Below, piece by piece: positions 8,141 to 16,495 of a DNA stretch of 64,000 bases. This DNA comes from Ideonella margarita. GTDB lineage: Bacteria; Pseudomonadota; Gammaproteobacteria; Burkholderiales; Burkholderiaceae_C. The translations under genes and the position numbers were made by a program. Location of the stretch: NCBI RefSeq assembly GCF_038066635.1, contig NZ_JBBUTI010000001.1:310001-374000 (forward strand). Direction: 5' to 3'. The notes below the pieces were generated by a model, which was given only the letters and a program-made list of their open reading frames with translations, was not told the origin of the DNA and made no database searches. Every line of letters begins with the position of its first letter. Within the stretch, counting starts at the first letter, position 1.

Positions 8141-9116
8141 GTCGCGGCAGGCCCCGGCGCGTGACTCCGTGATCTTTGTCGCGGGAGCCCGCGGCATGGT
8201 GGGCAGCGCCCTTGTGCGCCGTCTGCACGCGGGTGGCTACACGCGCGTGCTGGCTCCCGGGCGGGACGAACTCGACTTGATGGACGGTCCGGCCGTCCAC
8301 GCGTGGTTGCAGCGTCACCAGCCCGAGTACCTGTTCATCGCGGCGGCCAAGGTGGGCGGCATCCAGGCCAACAACACCTACCGTGCTGACTTCCTTTACC
8401 AGAACCTCAGTATCCAGAACCACCTGATCCACGGCGCCCACCTCGCCGGGGTGCAGCGGCTGATGTTCCTGGGTTCCAGCTGCATCTACCCCAAGCTGGC
8501 GCCGCAGCCGCTGGTGGAAGACTGTCTGCTCACGGGTCCGCTGGAACCGACCAACGAGCCTTACGCGGTGGCCAAGATCGCCGGCATCAAGATGTGCGAG
8601 GCCTACAACGCCCAGCACGGTCGGCAGTACGTCAGTGTGATGCCGACCAATCTGTACGGTCCGAACGACAACTATGACCTGGCCAACAGCCATGTGCTGC
8701 CAGCGCTCATCCGCAAGGCCCACGAGGCCCGGCTGCGTGGCGATGCCGAATACGTTGTCTGGGGCAGCGGCACGCCGCAGCGCGAATTCCTTTACGTGGA
8801 TGACCTGGCCGACGCCTGCGTGCATCTGATGGAGGCCGGCTACGACGGTCCCTTGGTCAATATCGGCACCGGCGAGGACGTGACCATCCGCGAGCTAGCC
8901 GAAACAGTCATGCGTATCGTCGGCTTCGAGGGACGCATCGTGTTCGACGCCAGCAAGCCCGATGGCACGCCGCGCAAACTGCTGGACGTCAGTCGACTGC
9001 GCGCTCAGGGCTGGCAGGCCCGCACCACGTTGGCCGAGGGTATCTCCGCGGCCTACAAGGATTTCCTCAGGGGCGGGTTGCGCACCGGGGCGGCGTCTGC
9101 CGCTTCTGCGGGCTGA
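8133..9116 (+). CDS. fcl: GDP-L-fucose synthase (GDP-4-keto-6-deoxymannose 3,5-epimerase-4-reductase)
   Basis: A 327-residue bifunctional SDR that epimerises C3 and C5 and reduces C4 of the Gmd product with NADPH, giving GDP-L-fucose. Motifs: GARGMVGSAL (cofactor loop), AAAKVGGIQANN, LGSSCIYPKLA (Ser and Cys of the active site), NEPYAVAKIAG (Tyr/Lys) and the substrate segment MPTNLYGPNDNYD. The chosen ATG 8133 overlaps the end of gmd by 8 bases and gives the standard N-terminus. The frame stays open far upstream inside gmd but has no family similarity there. Neighbouring glycosyltransferases presumably place fucose in the repeat unit. Confidence 0.95.
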   Translation: MSESRQAPARDSVIFVAGARGMVGSALVRRLHAGGYTRVLAPGRDELDLMDGPAVHAWLQRHQPEYLFIAAAKVGGIQANNTYRADFLYQNLSIQNHLIHGAHLAGVQRLMFLGSSCIYPKLAPQPLVEDCLLTGPLEPTNEPYAVAKIAGIKMCEAYNAQHGRQYVSVMPTNLYGPNDNYDLANSHVLPALIRKAHEARLRGDAEYVVWGSGTPQREFLYVDDLADACVHLMEAGYDGPLVNIGTGEDVTIRELAETVMRIVGFEGRIVFDASKPDGTPRKLLDVSRLRAQGWQARTTLAEGISAAYKDFLRGGLRTGAASAASAG

Positions 9117-9195
9117 AGCGGTACCGCCCAAACTCCTTTTCTTGCCGGTCCGCTCCGCAAGCGCCGGTTTCATCGCGTCTCAACCTGCAGCGATC

Positions 9196-10197
9196 ATGTT
9201 CAATCAAAAATCCATCCTCATCACCGGTGGCACGGGCTCGTTCGGCAAGAAGTATGTGCAGACCCTGCTGTCACGTTACAAGCCCAGCCGAATCGTCATC
9301 TATTCCCGCGACGAGCTTAAGCAGTTCGAGATGCAGCAGGAGTACAACGCACCGGCCATGCGCTATTTCATCGGTGATGTCCGCGACCGCGAGCGCCTGT
9401 CGCAGGCCATGCGTGGCGTGGACTACGTCATTCACGCCGCTGCCCTGAAGCAGGTGCCGGCCGCCGAGTACAACCCGATGGAGTGCATCAAGACCAACAT
9501 CCACGGCGCCGAAAACGTCATTGCGGCGGCGATCGAGAACAAGGTCAAGAAAGTCATCGCGCTGTCCACCGACAAGGCTGCCAACCCGATCAACCTGTAC
9601 GGTGCAACCAAGCTGGCCTCTGACAAGCTGTTCGTGGCCGCCAACAACATGGTTGGCCAGGGCGGCACCTCCTTCGCAGTGGTGCGTTACGGCAACGTGG
9701 TCGGTTCGCGCGGCTCGGTTGTGCCCTTCTTCGAGAAGCTCGTCGCCGAAGGCGCCAAGGAGCTGCCGATCACCCATGAGCAGATGACCCGTTTCTGGAT
9801 CAGCCTGCAGGAGGGCGTGGACTTCGTGCTGAAGAACTTCGACCGCATGTGGGGCGGCGAGATCTTCGTGCCCAAGATCCCGTCCATCCGCGTCACCGAT
9901 CTGGCCGCCGCCATCGCGCCGCAATTGCCGATCAAGGTCATCGGCATCCGTCCCGGCGAGAAGCTGCACGAGATCATGTGCCCGGCCGACGACTCGCACC
10001 TGACGCTGGAGTTCGGTGACCACTTCGTGCTGCGCCCCACCATCAAGTTCCACCACTCCGACCTGGACTACACCACCAATGCCCTGGGCGAAGTGGGCAC
10101 GCCAGTGGTGCAGGGCTTCGAGTACCACTCGGGCACCAACCCGCACTTCCTGAGCGTGGACGAGATCCAGACCTTCAACCACAAGGCGATGGCATGA
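9196..10197 (+). CDS. pseB: UDP-N-acetylglucosamine 4,6-dehydratase (inverting), first step of pseudaminic acid synthesis
   Basis: A 333-residue SDR dehydratase/5-epimerase. It turns UDP-GlcNAc into UDP-2-acetamido-2,6-dideoxy-beta-L-arabino-hexos-4-ulose. Motifs: TGGTGSFGKKY at the N-terminus, YSRDELKQFEMQ, the catalytic Asp-Lys of LSTDKAANP and the Tyr/Lys of NLYGATKLASD, with RPGEKLHE near the C-terminus. Unlike the WbpM-type protein at 3537 it has no membrane domain. ATG 9196 gives the exact family N-terminus. The 79-base gap after fcl shows no clear promoter. The stop overlaps the start of pseC by 4 bases (ATGA), fixing the functional pairing with the aminotransferase. Confidence 0.95.
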   Translation: MFNQKSILITGGTGSFGKKYVQTLLSRYKPSRIVIYSRDELKQFEMQQEYNAPAMRYFIGDVRDRERLSQAMRGVDYVIHAAALKQVPAAEYNPMECIKTNIHGAENVIAAAIENKVKKVIALSTDKAANPINLYGATKLASDKLFVAANNMVGQGGTSFAVVRYGNVVGSRGSVVPFFEKLVAEGAKELPITHEQMTRFWISLQEGVDFVLKNFDRMWGGEIFVPKIPSIRVTDLAAAIAPQLPIKVIGIRPGEKLHEIMCPADDSHLTLEFGDHFVLRPTIKFHHSDLDYTTNALGEVGTPVVQGFEYHSGTNPHFLSVDEIQTFNHKAMA

Positions 10198-11351
10198 TTC
10201 CCTACGGCCGCCAGCACATTGAACAGGGCGACATCGACGCCGTCGTCGAGGTGCTGCGCTCGGACTTCCTTACGCAGGGTCCGCGCGTGGTGGAGTTCGA
10301 ACGCTGTGTGGCGGCCTATGTCGAGGCGACGCATGGCGTGGCGGTCAACAGCGCCACTTCGGCGCTGCACATCGCCTGCATGGCACTCGATCTCGGGCCG
10401 GGTGACTGGCTCTGGACCGCGTCCAACACCTTCCTCGCCTCGGCCAACTGCGGGCGCTACTGTGGCGCCTCGGTGGACTTCGTCGACATCGATCCGCTGA
10501 CCTACAACATGAGCGTGCCAGCCCTGGCCGCCAAGCTCGTTCAGGCCGAGCAGCAGGGCCGTCTGCCCAAGGTGGTGGTGCCGGTGCACTTTGCCGGCCA
10601 GAGCTGTGACATGCGCGGCATCGCCGAGCTGGCTGCCCGCTACGGCTTCAAGGTGATCGAGGACGCCTCGCACGCCATCGGCGCCCGCTATCTGGACCGG
10701 CCGGTGGGCAATTGCGCCTACTCCGACATCACGGTCTTCAGCTTCCACCCGGTCAAGATCGTGACCACCGCCGAGGGGGGGTTGTGCACCACCCGGGATG
10801 CGGGCCTGGCCCAGAAGATGGAGCTGGCACGCAGCCACGGCATGACGCGCCTGCCCGAGCTGATGGAAGGTGAGTCGGAGGGCCCCTGGTACTATCAGCA
10901 GGTCTCCCTGGGCTACAACTACCGCCTGACCGAACTGCAGGCGGCACTGGGCCTGCACCAGATGCAGTCGGTCGACCGTTTCGTGGCCCGCCGCCATGCG
11001 CTGGCCGAGCGCTACGACCAACTGCTGGCCGGCCTGCCGCTGAAGCGGCCACACCAGACGCCGGACTCGTACTCGGCGCTGCACCTCTACCCTGTGGTGC
11101 TGGACGATGCAGGCCAGCGCCATCGCGTGTTCGAGGGTATGCGTGCTGCCGGCATTCTGGTCAACGTCCACTACATCCCGGTGCATCTGCAGCCCTACTA
11201 CCGGCGCCTGGGCTCGCAGCCCGGCGACTGCCCGCAGGCCGAGGCCTATTACGCCGGCACAATCAGCCTGCCGCTGTACTACGACCTCGGCGAGGCCCAG
11301 CAGGACCATGTCGTGGCCGCGCTTGCCGCGTTGCTGAGCGCCGGGAAGTAA
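10194..11351 (+). CDS. pseC: UDP-4-amino-4,6-dideoxy-N-acetyl-beta-L-altrosamine transaminase
   Basis: PLP aminotransferase of the DegT/DnrJ/EryC1/StrS family, 385 residues, second enzyme of the pseudaminic acid pathway. It aminates C4 of the PseB product. The PLP lysine is K188 in FHPVKIVTTAEGG; other marks are VIEDASHAIGARY, the AVNSATSALHIA cofactor-phosphate loop and the C-terminal VHYIPVHLQPYYR. It starts at the ATGA overlap with pseB and ends 12 bases before the cytidylyltransferase/AKR fusion. The pseB-pseC pairing makes this assignment firmer than for the other two aminotransferases in the window. Confidence 0.94.
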   Translation: MIPYGRQHIEQGDIDAVVEVLRSDFLTQGPRVVEFERCVAAYVEATHGVAVNSATSALHIACMALDLGPGDWLWTASNTFLASANCGRYCGASVDFVDIDPLTYNMSVPALAAKLVQAEQQGRLPKVVVPVHFAGQSCDMRGIAELAARYGFKVIEDASHAIGARYLDRPVGNCAYSDITVFSFHPVKIVTTAEGGLCTTRDAGLAQKMELARSHGMTRLPELMEGESEGPWYYQQVSLGYNYRLTELQAALGLHQMQSVDRFVARRHALAERYDQLLAGLPLKRPHQTPDSYSALHLYPVVLDDAGQRHRVFEGMRAAGILVNVHYIPVHLQPYYRRLGSQPGDCPQAEAYYAGTISLPLYYDLGEAQQDHVVAALAALLSAGK

Positions 11352-11363
11352 ATTGCTGAGCCA

Positions 11364-13025
11364 ATGACGCGCCGCATCCAGCTTGTGCTTCAAGCACGCA
11401 CGGGTTCGAGCAGGCTCCCCGGCAAGGCGCTGCTCCCTTTGGCGGGCCAGCCTGCCGTATTGTTGGCTGCACGTCGTGCAACCCGCGGCGGCTTGCCGCT
11501 CATCGTGGCTACATCTGACGAAGCTGCCGATGACCTTCTCGCAGAGACAGTCAAGGCTGCAGGTATCGTCGTCCACCGCGGCGCGCTACAAGACGTTCTC
11601 GGGCGGTTTGAAGGCGCCGTGGCGCACCTGAACGCGGATGATGTCGTCGTGAGACTGACGGGCGACAACGTGTTGCCTGATCACGACTTCCTGGTTGCCC
11701 TGTTGACCATGTTTGATAGCGAGGGCGTTGACTATCTCGGAACGCATTCGCCCTGGGATGGTCTTGCCTACGGCCTCAGTGCAGAGATATTCAGCGTGGG
11801 TGTTCTGAGGGCAGCCGCGAGGCATGCCGACTCGCGCTTCGACCGTGAGCATGTCACCCCATGGATTCGCCGTCACGCAAAGACCGTCCCCGTGCAATGG
11901 CCGCATGCTGAGCCTGCGTGGGCCCGTCTGCGCTGCACCATGGACAGCTTTGCAGACTATCAGGCCCTTGTGGAGGCGTTCCACGGAGTCGATGACCCGG
12001 TAGCAGTTGCATGGCCACAGATTCTTGATCGGCTAGCGGCCGTCAGCCCAGGCCGGTTTTCTGCGCGAATCCCCTGCAAAGTGGATCCCCATGGCAAGCT
12101 GCAGAGCATTCTGACTCTGGGCGGAGCACAGTTCGGTCTGGACTACGGCATCGCCAACGAGGCAGGGCGGCCGGATGACCTGGAGCTCGGTCGGCTGCTG
12201 CGCATGGCTGCCGACGCGGGCATTTCGGCGATCGACACTGCGCGAGCTTACGGAGATTCGGAGCAGCGACTTGGCCATTGGCTCACCGGCCGGCATGAGG
12301 ATCGTCTGCGGGTCATCACCAAGCTCGATCCTCTCGATGCTTTGCCGCAGGATGCCCACCCCGGCCATGTACAAGCGGCAGTTGACGCCAGTGTGCTCGC
12401 TTCATTGCGCGCACTGAAGCGTGACGAACTGGACACACTGCTGCTTCACCGTGCCGAGCACCGAACAGCGTGGAAGGGAATGGCCTGGCAACGGCTGATC
12501 TACTGGCGCCGTCAAGGGGTCATTGGGCGTCTCGGGGTGAGCGTTGCTGCTCCGCAGGAAGCAATGGATGCCTTGGCTGACCCCGAAGTGACTGTTCTCC
12601 AGTGTCCGGTCAACCTGCTTGACCAGCGTTGGCGCCAACCTGCCTGGCTTGAGGCAATTGCCGCGAGGCCGGACGTGGTGGTGTTCGCGCGCAGCGCCTT
12701 GCTGCAGGGATTGTTGGTACTGCCTGCCTCCCGCTGGCCGGAAGTCCCTGGCGTTGATGCGTCTGTCTTGCTGGATTGCCTCGACCGATCCGTGACGGCA
12801 TTGAAGAGGCGCGATCGGTTGGACCTTGCGCTCGCCTACGTGCGCGGCTTGCCTTGGGTGCATAGCGTGGTGGTAGGTGTAGATCAAGTGTCGCAATTGG
12901 CGGAGCAATTGGCACTTGCGCAGTTGTCACCGCTAGACGCCGGCGCACGCGAGTTGGTGACTGCTGAACTGCCGTTCTTGCCTCTAGGCCTTCTGGATCC
13001 TTCGAAATGGAATCGCGCTCCATGA
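11364..13025 (+). CDS. Fusion: SpsF-type cytidylyltransferase domain + aldo-keto reductase domain
   Basis: A 553-residue two-domain protein. Residues 1-240 match the SpsF/NeuA-like nucleotidyltransferase fold: QARTGSSRLPGKALLPL is the SpsF-type nucleotide loop and VVRLTGDNVLPDHDF carries the metal-binding Asp. The position in the operon fits CMP-activation of the nonulosonic acid, the job of PseF, which is otherwise absent. Residues ~243-540 are an aldo-keto reductase barrel beginning LTLGGAQFGLDYGIAN. Its catalytic tetrad is complete: D291 and Y296 (IDTARAYGDSE), K320 (VITKLDP) and H362 (LLLHRAE). The frame is continuous with no stop or restart between domains. It overlaps the next gene by 4 bases. 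Domain identities are well supported; the reductase substrate and the link between the two activities are inference. Confidence 0.85.
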   Translation: MTRRIQLVLQARTGSSRLPGKALLPLAGQPAVLLAARRATRGGLPLIVATSDEAADDLLAETVKAAGIVVHRGALQDVLGRFEGAVAHLNADDVVVRLTGDNVLPDHDFLVALLTMFDSEGVDYLGTHSPWDGLAYGLSAEIFSVGVLRAAARHADSRFDREHVTPWIRRHAKTVPVQWPHAEPAWARLRCTMDSFADYQALVEAFHGVDDPVAVAWPQILDRLAAVSPGRFSARIPCKVDPHGKLQSILTLGGAQFGLDYGIANEAGRPDDLELGRLLRMAADAGISAIDTARAYGDSEQRLGHWLTGRHEDRLRVITKLDPLDALPQDAHPGHVQAAVDASVLASLRALKRDELDTLLLHRAEHRTAWKGMAWQRLIYWRRQGVIGRLGVSVAAPQEAMDALADPEVTVLQCPVNLLDQRWRQPAWLEAIAARPDVVVFARSALLQGLLVLPASRWPEVPGVDASVLLDCLDRSVTALKRRDRLDLALAYVRGLPWVHSVVVGVDQVSQLAEQLALAQLSPLDAGARELVTAELPFLPLGLLDPSKWNRAP

Positions 13026-13831
13026 CCTCCACTTCCGCTCCATTCGACCTTCGCCTGGACGGTCGCCGTGTGCTGGTCACCGGTGCGGCTGGCCACCTTG
13101 GTGCGCCAATCAGCCGCGGAATCGCGGCCTGCGGCGGTACGCCGGTACTGGCAGGTCGCACCGAGGCAACCTTGCATGCGCTCGCCGATGAGATTCGGGC
13201 GACTGGGGGGCAGTGCCAGGTACTCGTGCTTGATGTCAGCGACCGCGATGGCACACGTGCGGCCATCGATCATCTGTTGTCCGATGGCTCAGGTCTCGAT
13301 GGCATCGTGAATGCCGCCTATGGTGGACGTGCGATCCCGTTCACCGAGGCAGTTGATGAGGATTTCGAACATGCGGAGCGTCTCAACGTCAGCGGCCCAT
13401 TCGCACTGATTCGACAGGCCTTGCCTGCATTGGCGGCCAGCCGTGCCAACGGTGGTGCCTCGGTGGTAAACCTCAGCTCCATGTATGGGCATGTCAGTCC
13501 CGATCCGAGCATCTACGGTGACTCCGGCAAGAACAACCCGCCCTTCTACGGAGCGAGCAAGGCGGCGCTGTCGCAACTGACCCGGTATATGGCCGTACAC
13601 CTTGCGCCGCAGGGTGTTCGTGTCAACAGTGTCAGTCCGGGACCGTTTCCTCCTGCTTCAATCGCGCAGAGCAACCCAGCGTTTCACGCAGCGCTGTGTG
13701 CCAAGGCGCCCCTTGGGCGAATCGGCGCGGCTCACGAACTGGTAGGGCCGGTGTTGTTCCTGCTATCGGCTTCTGCGTCTTACATCACGGGGATTGATCT
13801 GCCTGTTGATGGTGGCTGGAGGGCCTGGTGA
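13022..13831 (+). CDS. PtmA-like short-chain dehydrogenase/reductase
   Basis: Classical SDR of 269 residues. It has TGAAGHLGAPISRG (cofactor loop), NAAYGGR where most SDRs have NNAG, NLSSMYGHVSPD (Ser), the catalytic FYGASKAALSQ (Tyr/Lys) and VNSVSPGPFPP. The NAAYG variant and the SSMYGHVSPD segment resemble PtmA-type proteins encoded in nonulosonic-acid/flagellin-glycosylation loci. Start taken at ATG 13022, which makes a 4-base ATGA overlap with the fusion gene; ATG 13007 in frame is possible. It ends in a GTGA overlap with the PseG-PseH gene. Reaction unknown. Context suggests redox tailoring of a Pse precursor or of CMP-Pse. Confidence 0.82.
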   Translation: MTSTSAPFDLRLDGRRVLVTGAAGHLGAPISRGIAACGGTPVLAGRTEATLHALADEIRATGGQCQVLVLDVSDRDGTRAAIDHLLSDGSGLDGIVNAAYGGRAIPFTEAVDEDFEHAERLNVSGPFALIRQALPALAASRANGGASVVNLSSMYGHVSPDPSIYGDSGKNNPPFYGASKAALSQLTRYMAVHLAPQGVRVNSVSPGPFPPASIAQSNPAFHAALCAKAPLGRIGAAHELVGPVLFLLSASASYITGIDLPVDGGWRAW

Positions 13832-15384
13832 GGGTTTCGTCGGAGCAGTTCAACGCTCCCGATGCTCGAGCTAGTGTCGTCTTCCGGCTGGACGCCTCGG
13901 CTCACATCGGCAGCGGCCACTTGATGCGCTGTCTGGCACTGGCTGCCGTGTTGAAAGAGCGGGGTGCAGATTGCGCCTTCCTGTTGCGGCCCTCGGCCAA
14001 TCCTTGGGCAGAGCAGGTGCGGGCGGCCGGACATGTCCTGTACTGGCTGCCCGAGCCAGACGGCGCCATGACGGAGCCGGACGCGCCACCACAGGCAGAC
14101 TGGCTCGGCACGTCCCAGGCTGCCGATGCACGGGAATGCCAGGCGCTGCTGCGCGATCGGCCGCGGCCAGACTGGTTGGTGGTAGACCACTATGCGCTGG
14201 ACGCCCGCTGGGAGCGCGCATTGAGGCCGGCTGTCGGACGAATTCTCGTCATCGATGACCTGGCAGACCGACCCCACGAGTGTGACCTGCTGTTGGACCA
14301 GAACTTCCAGGACCCACTGCTGGGCGATCGCTATGCCAGCTTGTTGCCGAGTACTGCAAGGAGTCTGCTGGGGCCGCGCTATGCGCTGCTGCGCAAGGAG
14401 TTCGTGCGGCAGTCCGCGACCGACTTGCCGGATTGCAGGCGCCCCGTTCGGCACGTGCTGGTCTGCTTTGGCGGTGTAGCGCAGCAGGACATCACTCTGC
14501 GTTGCGTACGTGTCCTGGCCAGCCTGCCGGGGCTCACTGCCACCGTCATCGCTCCACAGACGATGCACGCTGATCTGCAGGTCGCGGCACATCCCGGCCT
14601 GTCGCTGAGGTTGCTGCCCCACACAGACAGGATGGCTGCTCTCATGCGGTCCTGTGATCTGGCTATTGGGGCCGGCGGTGGAATGCTCTGGGAGCGCTTC
14701 AGTCAGGGCCTGCCTGGCCTGGTGCTGGGCGTCGCCGACAACCAGAGACCCGGCATTGCTGCCTTGCTGCAGGGTGGCCTGGTGTGCGGCCACCCCGACG
14801 CAGATGCGCTGGACGATGACGATCTACGTGCACTGCTGCGCGGATTGCTGAGAATGGACGAGCTGCGAGCTGGGCAGGCCAGGCGCGCAGCCGCGCTGGT
14901 CGACGGTCAGGGCGCCGCGCGTACGGCCCGGCGGTTGCTGCAGCCGAGCCTGCAGTTCCGGCGCGCCTCGGCGGCAGACGCAGAGGCGCTGTTCGAATGG
15001 CGCAACCATCCCGACGTACGGCGCTTTTCGCACGATGACCGGCCGCTGGAGCGCGCCAGCCACGAACGCTGGTTCGCGCAGGTTCTGAGCAATCCGCAGC
15101 GCTGCCTGCTGATCGGCCAGCTCGACGGGACCCCAGTTGGTGTCGCCCGCTTTGACCTGAGCGAGTCGTCGGCGCTTATCTCTGTCTACCTTGCTCCGGA
15201 CCATCTCGGCTCCGGCTTCGGGCCGCCCCTGATCAACCAGGCCTGTGAGTGGTTGCAGGGCCAGCATCCAGAGGTTCGGCAGATCCATGCCGAGATCCAA
15301 AATCGCAACGCAGCCTCACTGGCTGCATTCGCCACGGCGGGCTTCCAGCCCCACGCCCAAACTCTGATCCGTATCCAGGAATGA
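13828..15384 (+). CDS. pseG/pseH: PseG-PseH fusion: UDP-sugar hydrolase + N-acetyltransferase of pseudaminic acid synthesis
   Basis: A 518-residue protein joining two consecutive pathway steps. Residues ~15-355 are PseG, which removes UDP from UDP-2,4-diacetamido-2,4,6-trideoxy-beta-L-altrose. The family signature RLDASAHIGSGHLMRCLALA contains the conserved His-Met-Arg and is followed by the GT-B-like donor segment GAGGGMLWERFSQGLP. From about residue 370 (LQFRRASAADAEALFEWRN) a GNAT domain begins, with NHPDVRRFSHDD and SVYLAPDHLGSGFG. This corresponds to PseH, the AltNAc4N N-acetyltransferase. In Campylobacter and Helicobacter these are separate proteins. Start is the GTG of a GTGA overlap with the SDR gene. 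PseH acts before PseG, so the fusion may channel the intermediate. Confidence 0.9.
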   Translation: MRVSSEQFNAPDARASVVFRLDASAHIGSGHLMRCLALAAVLKERGADCAFLLRPSANPWAEQVRAAGHVLYWLPEPDGAMTEPDAPPQADWLGTSQAADARECQALLRDRPRPDWLVVDHYALDARWERALRPAVGRILVIDDLADRPHECDLLLDQNFQDPLLGDRYASLLPSTARSLLGPRYALLRKEFVRQSATDLPDCRRPVRHVLVCFGGVAQQDITLRCVRVLASLPGLTATVIAPQTMHADLQVAAHPGLSLRLLPHTDRMAALMRSCDLAIGAGGGMLWERFSQGLPGLVLGVADNQRPGIAALLQGGLVCGHPDADALDDDDLRALLRGLLRMDELRAGQARRAAALVDGQGAARTARRLLQPSLQFRRASAADAEALFEWRNHPDVRRFSHDDRPLERASHERWFAQVLSNPQRCLLIGQLDGTPVGVARFDLSESSALISVYLAPDHLGSGFGPPLINQACEWLQGQHPEVRQIHAEIQNRNAASLAAFATAGFQPHAQTLIRIQE

Positions 15385-15386
15385 CA

Positions 15387-16472
15387 ATGAGCACCAACGA
15401 TTTCATGATCGGCGACTTCCCGATCGGCCGCCATACCAAGCCCTTTGTGATCGCCGAGATGTCGGGCAACCACAACCAGTCACTGGATCGCGCCCTGGCG
15501 ATCGTGGATGCGGCCGCCGACTGCGGTGCCCACGGCCTGAAGATTCAGACCTACACCCCAGACACCATGACGCTCGACCTCGCGGAGGGCGACTTCGTCA
15601 TCGCGGACAAGAAGAGCCTGTGGGAAGGCAACACTCTCTACAAGCTTTACGGTGAGGCGATGACGCCATGGGAGTGGCATGCCCCAATCTTCGAGCGGGC
15701 CCGGTCGCGGGGCATGGTGCCCTTCAGCACACCCTTTGACGCCAGCGCGGTCGATTTCCTCGAGACACTTGACGTGCCCTGCTACAAGATTGCCTCGTTC
15801 GAGAATACCGACTTGCCGCTGATTCGCCGCGTCGCCGCCACTGGCAAGCCGCTGATCATCTCGACTGGCATGGCCTCCATCGCCGAACTGGACGAGACCG
15901 TACGTGCGGCCCGTGAAGCCGGCTGCCGTCACTTGATCCTCCTCAAGTGCACCAGTACCTACCCCGCCACGCCAGCCAACACCAACATCGCCACCATCCC
16001 ACACCTGCGCGATCTGTTCGGCTGTGAGGTCGGGCTGTCCGACCACACCATGGGTGTGGGGGTGTCGGTGGCCAGCGTAGCGTTGGGTGCGACGGTTGTG
16101 GAAAAGCACTTCACCCTGTCACGTGCCGATGGTGGGGTCGACTCATCCTTCTCGATGGAGCCTGCAGAAATGCAGACCTTGGTCACCGAAACTGAGCGAG
16201 CCTGGCAGTCTCTGGGCCAAATCAGCTACGGTCCTACCGCGGCCGAGCGGCCATCGCTCAAATTCCGGCGTACGCTCTACATCACCCGGGACGTGCAGGC
16301 TGGCGAGCGCTTCGACGAAAGCAACCTGCGCGCCATCCGCCCCGGGGGTGGTCTGCCACCCAAGCACCTGGAGCAGTTCATCGGCCGCCGCGCCGGCCGC
16401 GCCATCGCCCGCGGCACGCCGGTGAGCTGGGACCTGCTGAGTGATGCGGCTGACGCCAGCCAGACCAACTGA
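15387..16472 (+). CDS. pseI: Pseudaminic acid synthase
   Basis: NeuB-family enzyme of 361 residues that condenses 2,4-diacetamido-2,4,6-trideoxy-L-altrose with phosphoenolpyruvate to give pseudaminic acid. The TIM-barrel begins FVIAEMSGNHNQSLDRAL, and CYKIASFENTDLPLI, ISTGMASIAELDE, GLSDHTMG and VEKHFTLSR are typical NeuB/PseI segments. The C-terminal SAF/antifreeze-like domain (RTLYITRDVQAGERFD to GTPVSWDLL) is present. Two ATGs, 15381 and 15387, lie in frame. AGGA at 15377-15380 touches the first but is 6 bases from the second, so 15387 is preferred. It completes the Pse pathway except for a conventional PseF. Confidence 0.94.
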   Translation: MSTNDFMIGDFPIGRHTKPFVIAEMSGNHNQSLDRALAIVDAAADCGAHGLKIQTYTPDTMTLDLAEGDFVIADKKSLWEGNTLYKLYGEAMTPWEWHAPIFERARSRGMVPFSTPFDASAVDFLETLDVPCYKIASFENTDLPLIRRVAATGKPLIISTGMASIAELDETVRAAREAGCRHLILLKCTSTYPATPANTNIATIPHLRDLFGCEVGLSDHTMGVGVSVASVALGATVVEKHFTLSRADGGVDSSFSMEPAEMQTLVTETERAWQSLGQISYGPTAAERPSLKFRRTLYITRDVQAGERFDESNLRAIRPGGGLPPKHLEQFIGRRAGRAIARGTPVSWDLLSDAADASQTN

Positions 16473-16495
16473 GTTGCGAGCACTGGAATTTTGTC

